From: Brevundimonas terrae | GTDB lineage: Bacteria; Pseudomonadota; Alphaproteobacteria; Caulobacterales; Caulobacteraceae | DNA length: 64,000 nucleotides | Reading direction: 5' to 3' | NCBI RefSeq assembly: GCF_011761985.1 | Contig: NZ_JAASQT010000002.1 | Coordinates: 124,001-188,000, forward strand | Shown here: piece by piece, positions 23,808 to 32,905 of the stretch | Layout of the letters: the number at the start of each line of letters is the position of its first letter | How positions within the stretch are numbered: the first letter of the stretch is position 1 | Made by a program: the position numbers and the translations under genes | The notes under the pieces: generated by a model | The model's input: only the letters and a program-made list of their open reading frames with translations | Database searches by the model: none | What the model was told of the DNA's origin: nothing

Positions 23808-24698
23808 TCATGGCCACAAGCGAGCGGCACCGCGCACACCCGAACTGTCGCCCCAGCGGGCGGGCACGACGGCGGCATTCCAGATGTCGGAAAATACGCG
23901 CTTGGCAATGGCTTGGTTCAGGCCGTCATAAAGCTCCGGCAGGTTTGATAATCCGCCGCCCAGCACGATAATCTCCGGATCGACCAGATTGACCACAGCC
24001 GCCAGTGCGCGGGCCACGCGGTCGCGCAGCAGGTCCATCTGTTGCACCGCCTCAAGGTCGCCGGAGCGGACAGCGTCGATGATCTGTTCGCAGGTCCATT
24101 CGCGATGGGTGGCGGCACGGTGGGCGCGTGCAAAACCGGAGCCGGAAATCCACGTCTCCAGACAGCCCGACTGTCCGCACCAGCAGGCAGGGCCGGGCAT
24201 TTCGTCAAGCGTTGGCCACGGCAAAGGATTGTGGCCCATTTCGGCGGCGACGCCATGACGGCCCTCGACCAGTTTGCCGTCGATCACCAATCCCGCGCCA
24301 CAGCCTGTGCCAAGGATGACGGCATAGACCGAGGCATGGCCTTCGCCTGCGCCATCCACGGCTTCGGACAGGGCCAGACAGTTGGCGTCATTGGCAAGGC
24401 GCACGGGGCGGCCCAGATGCTGTTGCAGGTCGGCTTGGAACGGTTGGCCGTTCAGATACTGGCTGTTGGCATTGCGGATCAAGCCGGTCAGCGGTGACGG
24501 CGAACCCGGAATGGCCAGCCCGACCGAGCGGGCAGGGCCGGCAAGCTGTTCGACCTCGGTGATAAGTTCGCCCACCAGCCGGATCGCCCCGTCATAGGTG
24601 CCAGGATTGGGGCGGCGGATACGGGCGCTAAAGCCACCGGCCTCGTCAATGGCGGCGGCTTCTATCTTGGTGCCGCCAAAGTCGATGCCGATGCGCAT
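23808..24698 (-). CDS. ROK-family sugar kinase (fructokinase/Mak-like)
   Basis: About 296 residues from ATG 24698 (MRIGIDFGGTKIEAAA), 1 base after the msrC stop. The ATP motif DFGGTK, the sugar-site GLAIPGSPSP, LANDANCLALSEAVDGAGEG and the conserved ROK zinc site HNPLPWP...CWCGQSGCLETW (His plus three Cys) are all present. It phosphorylates a hexose such as fructose or mannose; the exact sugar cannot be read from sequence. It is probably translated with msrC. The genes around it give no sugar pathway. Confidence 0.9.
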   Translation of the reverse strand: MRIGIDFGGTKIEAAAIDEAGGFSARIRRPNPGTYDGAIRLVGELITEVEQLAGPARSVGLAIPGSPSPLTGLIRNANSQYLNGQPFQADLQQHLGRPVRLANDANCLALSEAVDGAGEGHASVYAVILGTGCGAGLVIDGKLVEGRHGVAAEMGHNPLPWPTLDEMPGPACWCGQSGCLETWISGSGFARAHRAATHREWTCEQIIDAVRSGDLEAVQQMDLLRDRVARALAAVVNLVDPEIIVLGGGLSNLPELYDGLNQAIAKRVFSDIWNAAVVPARWGDSSGVRGAARLWP

Positions 24699-24699
24699 A

Positions 24700-25191
24700 T
24701 CAGGCAAATACCTTGGCCATCAGACGTTCAAGACAGGTCTGGTCCACGGCATCGAACGCTGCCTTTTCGGTGGCATCCACATCCAGTACGGCGATCAGGT
24801 TTTTAGCGGCATCAAACACCGGCACGACGATCTCGCTCTCGGAGCGGCTGTCACAGGCGATGTGACCGGCAAAGGCGTGAACATCCTCGACCAGTTGCGT
24901 CTTTTGCTCGCGGGCCGCAGCACCGCACACGCCGCGTGCAAACGGGATACGCAGACAGCCCAGCGTGCCTTGATAGGGGCCGACCACCAGTTCGTTCTCT
25001 TTTGCCGGATCGACCACATAGAAGCCGGTCCAGAAGAAGGCAGGAAAGGCATCGGCCAGCATCGAAGCGACGGTGGCCATACGCGCCGTCACATTCGGCT
25101 CGCCGTCCAGCACCGCCAAAATCTCGGCCTCGACCTCGGCATAGCATTCGGCCTTGTCGGCAGGGCGGTCGTCACGGGCGATATAGGACAT
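24700..25191 (-). CDS. msrC: Free methionine-(R)-sulfoxide reductase (GAF domain)
   Basis: A 163-residue single GAF domain. The motif VVGPYQGTLGCLRIPFARGVCG and the later HIACDSRSESEIVVPV place cysteines at 79, 89 and 113. Their spacing of 10 and 24 residues equals that of E. coli MsrC (fRMsr), where they form the catalytic and resolving set. It reduces the free R-sulfoxide of methionine with thioredoxin in the cytoplasm. The ROK kinase starts 1 base downstream. A plain signalling GAF role is unlikely given the cysteines. Confidence 0.92.
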   Translation of the reverse strand: MSYIARDDRPADKAECYAEVEAEILAVLDGEPNVTARMATVASMLADAFPAFFWTGFYVVDPAKENELVVGPYQGTLGCLRIPFARGVCGAAAREQKTQLVEDVHAFAGHIACDSRSESEIVVPVFDAAKNLIAVLDVDATEKAAFDAVDQTCLERLMAKVFA

Positions 25192-25262
25192 AGGGGCTTC
25201 AATCAGGGCAGGGGCAAATGCAGAGACGGTATGTCAGCGCACTTGCCCGCCAGATCAAGTCA

Positions 25263-25808
25263 TCAGGACGTTTTACGCTCGCCCAGCTTGCTTTCGATCC
25301 GCAGCAGGGCATCGCGGATTTCGACCAGCAGGTCTTGCGAGGTTGCGGTGTGGGTGGTCGCCGTTGCGGGCGTGTGCGTCTGGGCATCGCGCATGGCCAG
25401 AATACGGTCACGCATCTCGCGGGCATTCATCAGGCCGATCAGGTCTGCTTCGGACTGGCCGCTGGCATTGCTGCGCTGTCCGGCGGTTTCGATCCGCAGG
25501 CCCAACAGACCAAGGGCGCTGAGCAGCGGACCTTCGCGCACAGAAATGTCCTGAATCTTGTCCAGAGGAATGGTCAGTTCCTGCCGGAACCAGACGCCCT
25601 TGCGGATGACCACATTACGGTCGGTCAGTTCCATCTTCAGCGAGGCATAATAACGCCCCGCCCACCATGATCCGAAAATGGCCCAGAGCGGCAACAGCAG
25701 GATACCGACAACCGTGATGACCAGAGGCAAGGCCCCCTGCAGGAAGAAATAGGTTTTCAGCTTGGGGCTGAAATGGCCCTCGATGACGGTTGCAGGTGTC
25801 GTGGACAA
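25263..25808 (-). CDS. Membrane protein with bacterial PH domain (YdbS/bPH2-like)
   Basis: About 181 residues if begun at TTG 25808, which has GAGGGGG about 10 bases before it; the frame is open to an ATG at 25877 without an obvious ribosome site. A short N-terminal part (TTPATVIEGHFSPKLKTYF) leads to a two-helix membrane hairpin (FFLQGALPLVITVVGILLLPLWAIF, split by a turn). The bPH2 strand set follows: LTDRNVVIRKGVWFRQELTIPLDKIQDISV. A C-terminal helix (LLVEIRDALLRIESKL) may be a coiled coil. Function unknown. Confidence 0.78.
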   Translation of the reverse strand: MSTTPATVIEGHFSPKLKTYFFLQGALPLVITVVGILLLPLWAIFGSWWAGRYYASLKMELTDRNVVIRKGVWFRQELTIPLDKIQDISVREGPLLSALGLLGLRIETAGQRSNASGQSEADLIGLMNAREMRDRILAMRDAQTHTPATATTHTATSQDLLVEIRDALLRIESKLGERKTS

Positions 25809-25936
25809 ACAGATTCCCCCTCTGATGTCGGCTATATGCCGACAATCCAGATAACATCTGTATTTTGAAATGTGCAAACGGAGGTTGTCGGAATTTATTG
25901 TTCAAAGCTCTGAAAAGAAAATGGATTTCAGAGCTT

Positions 25937-26012
25937 TGGTAGGCGTGGAGGGACTCGAACCCCCAACCAGACCGTTATGAGCGGTCGGCTCTAACCATTG
26001 AGCTACACGCCC
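25937..26012 (-). tRNA. tRNA with anticodon CAT, probably tRNA-Ile2 (lysidine type)
   Basis: On the minus strand a full cloverleaf can be drawn: acceptor GGGCGTG with CACGCCT (first pair G-T), D arm AGCTCAATGGTTAGAGC, anticodon arm GACCG-CTCATAA-CGGTC, T arm GGGGG-TTCGAGT-CCCTC, and encoded CCA. The anticodon is CAT at 25977-25979. The variable region TGGTT and the D loop resemble tRNA-Ile2, whose C34 is modified to lysidine by TilS, more than elongator tRNA-Met. The distinction is not certain from sequence alone; it is not an initiator type. Confidence 0.93.
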
Positions 26013-26100
26013 CCGAAGCAGGAGGCTGTGCCTAGCAGCAGTCGCGGCCACTGAGAAGAGGGATCGGGACAACAATCTGGGCAACAAATGGACTGGCGGG

Positions 26101-26170
26101 TGAACAAAGACTGACTGATTTACGTTCAGCTTTGTTCATACGGGCCATGCCAGAAGTGCGTACATGGCCC
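26101..26170. repeat. Two consecutive inverted repeats upstream of the SIMPL gene
   Basis: TGAACAAAG (26101-26109) and CTTTGTTCA (26130-26138) form a perfect 9-bp inverted repeat with a 20-base spacer. GGGCCATG (26142-26149) and CATGGCCC (26163-26170) form a perfect 8-bp pair right after it. They lie 35-100 bases before the SIMPL start and could be operators or leader hairpins. Confidence 0.5.
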
Positions 26171-26204
26171 TGTTGGTCTGATAACTCTAGTGGAGACACT
26201 CTCT

Positions 26205-26957
26205 ATGACCCGCTTTTCGCGTGCGCTGATGATCGGTTCTGCCATGGTGGCTATGGCCGCGCCTTTGGCCGCTCTTCCTGTTGCCGCCCAAGCCCAGACT
26301 GTTTCGGGAGTCGCCGCCATGAACCAACAACCGTCCCTCAATCTGTCGGCGACCGGCAAGGTCAATGTCGCGCCGGACCAGGCCACCATTAATTTTGGTG
26401 TCGTGACCGAGGCCGCGACGGCGCAGGAAGCCATGCAGGCCAATGCCCGCCAGATGAACCAGGTCATTGCCGCCCTGCGCCGTGCCGGTATCAGCGAGCG
26501 CGAAGTGCAGACCTCGGGCCTGAACCTGTCGGCGCAATATGACTATAAGGAAAATGAATCGCCCAAGCTGCGGGGCTATCAGGCCTCCAACCGCGTGACG
26601 GTGATCATCAATGACCTGACCAAGGTCGGCCAGACCGCCGATGCGGTGGTGGCCGCTGGCGTCAACCAGATCGACGGCATCAGCTTTGGTCTGAAAGACC
26701 CGAGCGCGGCTGAAAATCAGGCCCGTCGTCTGGCGGTTCAGGCTCTGCAAGCCAAGGCAGCGCTCTATGCCGAGGCTCTGGGCAAGCCGCTGGGCAGCAT
26801 TCGTAACCTGACCGAAAGCGGTGGTTATGTGCCGCAGCCGTCGCCGCGCATGTACTCGCGTGCGGCCGGTGCCATGGCGCTGGACAGCACCGCTGTCGAG
26901 AGCGGTGAATTGACCGTCCAGATCGAGATCAACGGCCTTTATGATCTGGGTCAGTAG
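26205..26957 (+). CDS. SIMPL (DUF541) domain periplasmic protein
   Basis: About 250 residues from ATG 26205, with GGAG 9 bases upstream; an in-frame GTG at 26190 is less likely. The signal peptide is MTRFSRALMIGSAMVAMAAPLAALPVAAQA in two parts (basic start, hydrophobic core, AQA site). The mature part shows the SIMPL pattern: LSATGKVNVAPDQATINFGV, the repeated KVGQTADAVVAAGVNQIDGISF, and the end LTVQIEINGLYDL. Family members form oligomeric periplasmic or outer-membrane assemblies, with loose links to stress; no defined reaction. Confidence 0.87.
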   Translation: MTRFSRALMIGSAMVAMAAPLAALPVAAQAQTVSGVAAMNQQPSLNLSATGKVNVAPDQATINFGVVTEAATAQEAMQANARQMNQVIAALRRAGISEREVQTSGLNLSAQYDYKENESPKLRGYQASNRVTVIINDLTKVGQTADAVVAAGVNQIDGISFGLKDPSAAENQARRLAVQALQAKAALYAEALGKPLGSIRNLTESGGYVPQPSPRMYSRAAGAMALDSTAVESGELTVQIEINGLYDLGQ

Positions 26958-27099
26958 GTCGCGTTACAATAATGTAATCTCCATGCCTTTTACAGGGCAC
27001 GGGAACAGGCTCTAAAAGGCTGGGAAGGGCGGATCTGGTAAGGTCCGTCCTTCTGCGCTGTCTAAAGGCCTGTGGGCCGCCTTCGGATCGAACGACCCT

Positions 27100-28896
27100 A
27101 TGAAGCAGTTTTTCCTGACCATGCTTGGCGTTTTTGCCGGTCTGGTGGTGTTCTTTATCATCCTGCCTGTGGTGGGGTTGATGCTTCTGGTGGGGGCGGC
27201 GGCCAGCACGTCCAAGCCGTCGACACCGGCCCATACGGTGCTGGAACTGGACCTGCGTCAGGGTCTGACCGATCAGGTGCCGACCAATCCGTTTGCCATG
27301 CTGGACAGCAGCCAGTCCGTTCTGGGGGTGATTGATACCCTCGCTCAGGCCGAGCGCGACACCAACGTCAAGGCGCTGCTGATCCGCGCGCCCGAAGGTG
27401 GCATGACGCCCGCCTATGCCGATGAAATCCGTCAGGCCGTCCAGCGCTTCCGCAAGACGGGCAAGCTGGTCGTCGCCCACAGTCAGGGCTTTGCCCCGTC
27501 GGGTGTGGTGATGTCGTCCTATATGCTGGCGGCCAGTGCCGACGAGTTGTGGATGCAGAACACCTCGTCCTTCCAGGCCACGGGCGTGTCGATGGATTCG
27601 ATGTTCCTTGGCCGCGCCGCTGAAAAATACGGCGTGAAGGCCGATTTCGAGCAGCGTTACGAATACAAGAATGCGGTGAACGAGTTCACCCAGTCCGACT
27701 TCACCCCCGCCCACCGCGAGGCGATGACGGCGTGGATGAACTCTATCTATACCTCGGTGCTGTCGGTGGTGGCCACGGACCGCAAGCAGGACCCTGTGGC
27801 CCTGAAGGCTGTGATCGAGGCCGGTCCCTATACACCTGAACAGGCTCTGCAACTGAAGCTGATCGACAAGATCGGTCAGGTCGAGGAAGCCGAGGCCTAT
27901 GTGAAGGAAAAGGCCGGCAAAGACGCCAAGATCGTCTCCTTCGGCGAGTATGGCTCGATGAAGGGCATGCGCAGCAGCATGGGCTCCGGTGCCAAGTCCT
28001 CGATCGCCATCGTTGGCGGCGAGGGTGCCATCATGACCGGTCGCGGCAATAGCGGCTCGCTGTTCGGTTCGGGTTCGGAAATCCGTTCGGACGATCTGGC
28101 CCGCGCCCTCTATCAGGCCATCGAGGACAAGGACGTGAAGGCGATTGTCTTCCGTGTGTCCTCGCCGGGCGGCTCGCCCGATGCCTCTGAACAGATTTTG
28201 GCAGCGCTGCGTGCAGCCAAGAAAGCAGGCAAGCCGGTGGTGGTGTCCATGGGCGGTTATGCGGCCTCGGGCGGTTACTGGATCAGCTCCGAAGCCGACT
28301 GGATCGTGGCCCAGCCCTCGACCCTGACCGGCTCTATCGGCGTCTATGGCGGCAAGTTCGCCATTGGCGAGGCCTTGGGCCGTTTCGGCATCGACACGCG
28401 CAACCTGACGGTGGGCGGCGACTATGCCGATGCCTTCAGCTCGGCCAGCGGCTTTGACCAAGGCCAGCGCGCGGCCTTCTCGGCCTCGATGGACCGCATC
28501 TATGCCCAGTTCATCGAACGTGTGGCACGCGGTCGCAAGCTGACGCCGGAACGCGCCCACGAAATCGCCAAGGGTCGCGTCTGGACGGGTATGCAGGCCA
28601 AGGAAATCGGTCTGGTTGACCAGTTGGGCGGCCTGCATGAAGCCATTAACAAGGCGCGCCAACTGGCCGAGATTCCATCGGCCGAGGGCGTGCGCTTCAA
28701 ATACTATCCGACCCCGCAAACCCCGTGGGAAGCGCTGGCTTCGGCCTTTGGTGCCTCGGGTCAGGCGGCATCCACACTGGTGCGTATCGGTCAGGTTCTG
28801 GGCGATCCGGCAGCAGTGGCAGTGATGGAGCGCGTGCGGACCGAACAGATGCGTACACAAGGCGCTGCGGTGCTGGCCGAACAACCGGCGTTCTGA
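27100..28896 (+). CDS. sppA: Signal peptide peptidase SppA, long (67K) type
   Basis: A 598-residue protein with one N-terminal membrane anchor ([20 protein letters not shown]). It has two tandem ClpP/crotonase-like domains as in E. coli SppA. The catalytic dyad is split between the halves: lysine 190 in [10 protein letters not shown] and serine 390 in [12 protein letters not shown], followed by [11 protein letters not shown]. It degrades leftover signal peptides at the inner membrane from the periplasmic side. Length agrees with the 67K type; no partner genes are evident. Confidence 0.95.
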   Translation: MKQFFLTMLGVFAGLVVFFIILPVVGLMLLVGAAASTSKPSTPAHTVLELDLRQGLTDQVPTNPFAMLDSSQSVLGVIDTLAQAERDTNVKALLIRAPEGGMTPAYADEIRQAVQRFRKTGKLVVAHSQGFAPSGVVMSSYMLAASADELWMQNTSSFQATGVSMDSMFLGRAAEKYGVKADFEQRYEYKNAVNEFTQSDFTPAHREAMTAWMNSIYTSVLSVVATDRKQDPVALKAVIEAGPYTPEQALQLKLIDKIGQVEEAEAYVKEKAGKDAKIVSFGEYGSMKGMRSSMGSGAKSSIAIVGGEGAIMTGRGNSGSLFGSGSEIRSDDLARALYQAIEDKDVKAIVFRVSSPGGSPDASEQILAALRAAKKAGKPVVVSMGGYAASGGYWISSEADWIVAQPSTLTGSIGVYGGKFAIGEALGRFGIDTRNLTVGGDYADAFSSASGFDQGQRAAFSASMDRIYAQFIERVARGRKLTPERAHEIAKGRVWTGMQAKEIGLVDQLGGLHEAINKARQLAEIPSAEGVRFKYYPTPQTPWEALASAFGASGQAASTLVRIGQVLGDPAAVAVMERVRTEQMRTQGAAVLAEQPAF

Positions 28897-29022
28897 TGCG
28901 TTAGGAGGAGGGTGCGGCGTAACGTGACAGGTCTGTGATGACTCAAGTCATTGACCGTTCAGGTTTGCGGACCGACATTAGAGGCTGTGCGCTCCTCCCG
29001 CGCCCAATAAGGTATCGTGCTT

Positions 29023-29355
29023 ATGATCAAGTCTGACCCTATGGCCCAGATCGGCTTTGCCGCCCGTCGCCGCCCCAATGGTGGTTTGGCTGCGTTTGTG
29101 GTCTGGATGTTCGGCCTCGTGGCAACAGCCGTGGCTGTGACAGTGGGCGCGATACTGGCGGTGCTGACCGCTGCGACTGTGGCTGTGCTGGCGGTGGTCG
29201 GCGGTGTGGTGCTGTTCTTTGCCGGTTTTGCCCTGCGTGCGCGTCGCTCGCGCCAGATGCGTCAGGCGCAAAAAGCCGCCGATGAAGGTGTGATCGACGC
29301 CCAGAAGGTCGGCGACACCTGGGTGGCCTATGGCTGGGAGCGCGACGGCCGCTAA
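29023..29355 (+). CDS. Small hypothetical membrane protein
   Basis: About 110 residues from ATG 29023 (a GTG at 29017 and an ATG at 29041 are alternatives). A basic N terminus (ARRRPNGG) precedes a long hydrophobic region, probably two helices (AAFVVWMFGLVATAVAVTVG and ILAVLTAATVAVLAVVGGVV). A basic stretch (RARRSRQMRQAQ) and a short soluble tail ending WVAYGWERDGR follow. No family recognised. It precedes the AmpD-like amidase by 6 bases, so the two are probably co-transcribed. Confidence 0.7.
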   Translation: MIKSDPMAQIGFAARRRPNGGLAAFVVWMFGLVATAVAVTVGAILAVLTAATVAVLAVVGGVVLFFAGFALRARRSRQMRQAQKAADEGVIDAQKVGDTWVAYGWERDGR

Positions 29356-29361
29356 GGCTGC

Positions 29362-30129
29362 GTGAACATCATGGAGTTCATCGAGGCCCCGTCACCGAAT
29401 TTCGACGAGCGTCGGGTTCTCCCTGACATTCTGGTTCTACACTATACCGGCATGCCGACGGGGCAGGAGGCGCTGGAGCGCCTGTGCGATCCCGAGGCCA
29501 AGGTTTCCGCCCACTATCTGGTCGAGGAAGATGGCCGCATCTTCCGTCTGGTGGCCGAGGAGCGCCGTGCATGGCACGCCGGTCGCGGCGCATGGCAGGG
29601 CACGGACGATGTGAACGGTGCCTCGATCGGTATCGAGATCGTCAATCCCGGTCACGAGTTCGGCTATCGCGAATTCCCCGATGCACAGATTCAGGCGGTG
29701 ATCGCCCTTGTGGCCGATATCCGCACGCGCTGGACCATTCCCGACGCCCGCATCATCGCCCATTCCGACATGGCACCGACGCGCAAGGACGATCCGGGCG
29801 AGCTGTTCCCTTGGAAGCGTCTGGCGGGCGAGGGGCATGGTCTGTGGTTCGAGCCGGCGCTGGCGCGTATCCATGCGCTCGGCGCGGCGCTCCAGACAGG
29901 TGATACGGGTCTGGGGGTGCTGGTGCTGCGTTCGGGGCTACATCGACTGGGCTATCCGATTACGGCAGGCGGCGATTATGACGACGATACCGTCATGACC
30001 GTCAAAGCCTTCCAGCGCCACTGGCGACCCGACCGCGTGGACGGCATCGCCGATGGCGAGACCCGCGCGCGACTGGTGGGGCTGTTGCAACTGGCCAGTG
30101 TCGAAAGCGTCACTGGCGTTCTGGACTGA
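29362..30129 (+). CDS. N-acetylmuramoyl-L-alanine amidase, AmpD-like, with peptidoglycan-binding domain
   Basis: A 255-residue protein from GTG 29362 (ATG 29371 possible) without signal peptide. The N-terminal Amidase_2 domain has zinc and catalytic motifs in LVLHYTGM, SAHYLVEEDGRIFRLV, RAWHAGRGAWQG, SIGIEIVNPG and IIAHSDMAPTRKDDPG. The C-terminal 65 residues form a peptidoglycan-binding fold (YDDDTVMTVKAFQRHWRPDRVDG). It should cut the MurNAc-L-Ala bond of anhydro-muropeptides, a recycling step that complements the lytic transglycosylase earlier in the window. Cytoplasmic AmpD is the best comparison, though the extra domain is closer to AmiD. Confidence 0.9.
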   Translation: MNIMEFIEAPSPNFDERRVLPDILVLHYTGMPTGQEALERLCDPEAKVSAHYLVEEDGRIFRLVAEERRAWHAGRGAWQGTDDVNGASIGIEIVNPGHEFGYREFPDAQIQAVIALVADIRTRWTIPDARIIAHSDMAPTRKDDPGELFPWKRLAGEGHGLWFEPALARIHALGAALQTGDTGLGVLVLRSGLHRLGYPITAGGDYDDDTVMTVKAFQRHWRPDRVDGIADGETRARLVGLLQLASVESVTGVLD

Positions 30130-30183
30130 TCTTTATCCCGTACCCGCATTGACGTGAGAAGCAGAACACGTCACTTGGACCGC

Positions 30184-30551
30184 GCCAGACGGTTGGACGG
30201 TCGCGGCAGGGCTTGACCCTGTCGAGGAAAGTCCGGGCTCCACGGTGAAAAGGCGGCGGGTAACGCCCGCCCGGGGTGACCCGAGAGACAGTGCCACAGA
30301 AAGTAAACCGCCCCGATTTATCGGGGTAAGGGTGAAAGGGTGGGGTAAGAGCCCACCGCGTCTTCGGTAACGAAGATGGCAAGGTAAACCTCGCCTGGAG
30401 CAAGACCAAATAGGGACGTCGCGTGGCCTCGGCCACAGGGTTCACTGCCCCGGACGTCCGGGTAGGTCGCGAGAACCACTCGGCAACGGGTGGTCCAGAG
30501 GAATGATCGTCACCGCTTGCGGGACAGAACCCGGCTTATAGACCGTCTGGC
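30184..30551 (+). ncRNA. rnpB: RNase P RNA, bacterial type A
   Basis: The universal RNase P core is readable: GAGGAAAGTCCGGGCTCCAC near the 5' end, AGAGACAGTGCCACAGAAA, GGTAAACCTCGCCTGGAGCA, AGACCAAATAGG, AGAGGAATGATCGTCACCGC and ACAGAACCCGGCTTATAGA near the 3' end. The closing P1 helix is GCCAGACGGT at 30184 with ACCGTCTGGC ending at 30551, followed by six T residues that would terminate transcription. It processes the 5' ends of tRNA precursors. Ends may be off by a few bases. Confidence 0.97.
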
Positions 30552-30579
30552 ATTTTTTCCATTTTGTGAAAGTCCGTCC

Positions 30580-30661
30580 CGAAAATGGGATGGATCGCCA
30601 CCGGGGTGATTCACCGGCCTCTGGCGCAGGTGCGAAAACGCACTTTGACGCGAAAATGGGA
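30580..30661. repeat. Direct repeat pair in the rnpB-mraZ gap
   Basis: CGAAAATGGGA occurs at 30580-30590 and again at 30651-30661. Between them is a GTGCG-AAAA-CGCAC hairpin (30630-30643). The 448-base gap from rnpB to mraZ holds no convincing gene; apart from these it contains the DnaA-like boxes and MraZ repeats listed separately. Confidence 0.35.
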
Positions 30662-30786
30662 ACGGCTCGCGTAAAAATCGATTTTTTATTTACCCTGATG
30701 GGGCAGGTTGCCTCGTCGGGGGCTAAATGCGGTGCTGTGACCAAGCTGTCTGCGTAAATGACTGTAGGAAATACAGATATCGTCAG

Positions 30787-30804
30787 TTTTCCACATCATC
30801 CACA
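30787..30804 (+). promoter_or_regulatory. Two adjoining DnaA-box-like 9-mers
   Basis: TTTTCCACA (30787-30795) and TCATCCACA (30796-30804) lie directly head to tail. Each differs at one base from the DnaA box TTATCCACA. A weaker TTGTCCACT follows about 40 bases later. They could tie dcw transcription to DnaA, as is known for some Caulobacter cell-cycle genes; binding here is inference. Confidence 0.4.
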
Positions 30805-30878
30805 AGTGGACTGTTCTGTGTATGTTCTTGTTCTTGCGGTGTTCTTGTCCACTGGCAAGATGAAAACAAGGTTAAACA

Positions 30879-30923
30879 TCCCGTTTCATCCCATTGAGGC
30901 CCATTCTATCCCATGGTATCCCA
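30879..30923 (-). promoter_or_regulatory. MraZ operator: four TGGGN repeats with 10-base period
   Basis: On the plus strand, TCCCA, GCCCA, TCCCA and TCCCA occur at 30889, 30899, 30909 and 30919, each separated by exactly 5 bases. On the minus strand they are TGGGN boxes. A degenerate TCCCG sits in register at 30879. MraZ rings of E. coli and Mycoplasma bind three or more TGGGN/TGGG(A/C) repeats with 5-base spacers ahead of their own operon. The mraZ start at 31000 is 76 bases downstream, so autoregulation is expected. Confidence 0.85.
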
Positions 30924-30999
30924 GAAGCTGAACTGATCGGCTGTAGGGCGCACGTTTTGTGTTGTCTGCCGAAGGCGCAGGGACGGGCCGACGGGCTCG

Positions 31000-31488
31000 A
31001 TGGGACAGGGCGTGTTTCTCTCGACCTACGAGAAACAATTGGACGCTAAGCGTCGCCTGCTCATTCCGGGCGACTTCCGCACGGCTGAAAACGGTGCCGA
31101 GCACGGCGTTTTCCTGTTCCCCTCCATCGAAGCCGACTGCCTTGAAGCGGGCGGGGACCATCTGTTCGCTGTCTATAATGAAGTGATCCAGTCGCTGCCG
31201 TTCGGCTCCGAAGAGCGTTCGGCGCTGGAGTGGCAGGTCATGGGCGAGCAGGTCCGTCTGTCGTTCGACAGCGGTGGCCGTATCACCCTGCCGGACCATC
31301 TGTGCCTCGAGGCCGAGCTGTCGGGCGATGTGGTGATCGTCGGCCTGAACGACCGTTTCCAGATCTGGGCCAAGGACAAGTGGATGGCCCGCCGCGCCGA
31401 GCAGCGCCGTCTGGCCAAGGCCGGTCTGGCCCAGGTCGCCAAGGCCAAGCTGGAAGCCCAGATCAAACTGGCAGGGGGCGGTGCATGA
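31000..31488 (+). CDS. mraZ: Transcriptional regulator MraZ
   Basis: A 162-residue AbrB-like protein with two MraZ halves: [20 protein letters not shown] and later [20 protein letters not shown], each with a DxxR-type motif (DAKRR; DSGGR). It forms a ring-shaped oligomer on the nucleoid and represses the dcw promoter in E. coli. Four TGGGN boxes sit just upstream here. Its stop overlaps the rsmH start in ATGA, so translation is coupled. The first gene of the cluster. Confidence 0.95.
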   Translation: MGQGVFLSTYEKQLDAKRRLLIPGDFRTAENGAEHGVFLFPSIEADCLEAGGDHLFAVYNEVIQSLPFGSEERSALEWQVMGEQVRLSFDSGGRITLPDHLCLEAELSGDVVIVGLNDRFQIWAKDKWMARRAEQRRLAKAGLAQVAKAKLEAQIKLAGGGA

Positions 31489-32450
31489 GCGAAGACGCCA
31501 AGCCCCACCTGTCGGTGATGCTGCCGGAGGTTCTGGCGGCGCTGGATGCCAAATCCGGCGATGTGATTATTGATGCGACCTTTGGCGCTGGTGGATACAC
31601 CCGCGCCATTCTGGCGACCGGAGCCGAGGTGATCGGTCTGGACCGCGATCCGACGGTTCAGGTCCACGCCGATGCCGTAAAGGCCGAGTTCGGTGATCGT
31701 TTCCAACTGATCCGCACCCCGTTCGGTGATCTGGACGACGCCTTTGCCGAAAGCGGCAAGGCCAAGCTGGATGGCGCGGTGTTCGACATCGGTGTGTCGT
31801 CGATGCAGTTGGATCAGGCCGAGCGCGGCTTCTCCTTCATGCGCGACGGGCCGCTGGACATGCGGATGGCCGATACGGGCGAAACCGCAGCCGATATTGT
31901 GAACACGTGGGAACACGGTCCACTGGCCCACATCATCAAGCTGTATGGCGAAGAGCGTCAGTCGGGCCGCATTGCCTCGGCTATTCTGCGCCGCCGCGCC
32001 GAACAGCCGTTTACCCGCACGCTGGATCTGGCCGATGCCATCGAGAAGGCCCTTGGCGGTCGTCGCGGTGCGCCGATCCATCCGGCCACGCGCACCTTCC
32101 AGGCGCTGCGTATCGCGGTGAATGACGAACTGGGCGAGCTGGAACGCGGTCTGGAAGCGGCTGAAAAGACGCTGGCCGAAGGCGGGCGTCTGGTGGTTGT
32201 GACCTTCCATTCGTTGGAAGACCGCATCGTTAAAAACTTCCTGCAGGAACGCACGGGCAATATGCCGGGCGGATCGCGTCACGCGCCTGTGGCTGTCGAT
32301 ACCCGCAAGCCGACCTTTGCCTTGCAGTTCAAGGGTGCACAGGCCGCAACCGCCGAAGAGAGCGCCGTCAACCCGCGCGCCCGCTCGGCCAAGCTGCGCG
32401 CAGCGGTCCGCACCTCGGCACCGGCATGGAATATCGGGGGGCGGGCATGA
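31485..32450 (+). CDS. rsmH: 16S rRNA (cytosine1402-N4)-methyltransferase
   Basis: About 321 residues from ATG 31485, overlapping the mraZ stop by 4 bases. SAM-binding signature [14 protein letters not shown] is followed by GLDRDPTV. RsmH-specific segments are [45 protein letters not shown] and [16 protein letters not shown]. It methylates C1402 in the ribosomal P site. Its stop in turn overlaps the ftsL-like start by 4 bases. Formerly called mraW. Confidence 0.97.
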   Translation: MSEDAKPHLSVMLPEVLAALDAKSGDVIIDATFGAGGYTRAILATGAEVIGLDRDPTVQVHADAVKAEFGDRFQLIRTPFGDLDDAFAESGKAKLDGAVFDIGVSSMQLDQAERGFSFMRDGPLDMRMADTGETAADIVNTWEHGPLAHIIKLYGEERQSGRIASAILRRRAEQPFTRTLDLADAIEKALGGRRGAPIHPATRTFQALRIAVNDELGELERGLEAAEKTLAEGGRLVVVTFHSLEDRIVKNFLQERTGNMPGGSRHAPVAVDTRKPTFALQFKGAQAATAEESAVNPRARSAKLRAAVRTSAPAWNIGGRA

Positions 32451-32905
32451 ACCTTGTCCTGACCCCGCTAAAGCGTTTGTTCGACTGGCGTGTGCGCGGT
32501 GTGCGCGTGATTGAACTGGTGTCCGTTGTCTGCCTCGCGGCGATGATAGTGTCGGTCTATATCGTCAAAACGGCCGCGGCCCGTGAAAGCACGGAAATCA
32601 GCCAGATCGAGCGCGAGATCAGCGAGAACGCCAAACGCGTGCGTCTGCTGCGTGCCGAAGCGACCCGCCTGGAACAACCCGCCCGTCTGGAAGCCTTGTC
32701 GCGCCAGTTGGGACTGGAGCCGGTCAAGGTTCAGCGCCGCGCCGATGAAGAGGGTCTGGCCGAGATCGCAGCGGCGCATCAGCCGCCCGCACCGGCTGTG
32801 GTTCCGGCACCTGCCGTGGCGGCAGGGCAGGCACCTGTGACCTCACCTGCGAAGCCCGCTGTTCAAGCCTCTGTTCAAGTTTCTGGCCAGGAAGGTCAGC
32901 CATGA
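32447..32905 (+). CDS. ftsL: FtsL-like cell-division protein
   Basis: About 152 residues from ATG 32447. A short cytoplasmic part ([20 protein letters not shown]) leads to a single membrane helix ([19 protein letters not shown]). A periplasmic coiled coil follows ([41 protein letters not shown]), then a low-complexity Ala/Pro/Val tail. Size, topology and position between rsmH and ftsI identify it as FtsL despite poor sequence conservation of that family. It joins FtsB and FtsQ to activate FtsWI at the septum. Coupled to ftsI by another ATGA overlap. Confidence 0.85.
   Translation: MNLVLTPLKRLFDWRVRGVRVIELVSVVCLAAMIVSVYIVKTAAARESTEISQIEREISENAKRVRLLRAEATRLEQPARLEALSRQLGLEPVKVQRRADEEGLAEIAAAHQPPAPAVVPAPAVAAGQAPVTSPAKPAVQASVQVSGQEGQP

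Noticed and set aside
26929-28884. 651-residue minus-strand frame opposite sppA
   Set aside because: SppA catalytic residues and anchor are intact on the plus strand; the opposite frame has no family features.
30566-30757. 63-residue ORF between rnpB and mraZ
   Set aside because: No ribosome site, no motif, and it runs through the hairpin and repeat region of the promoter.
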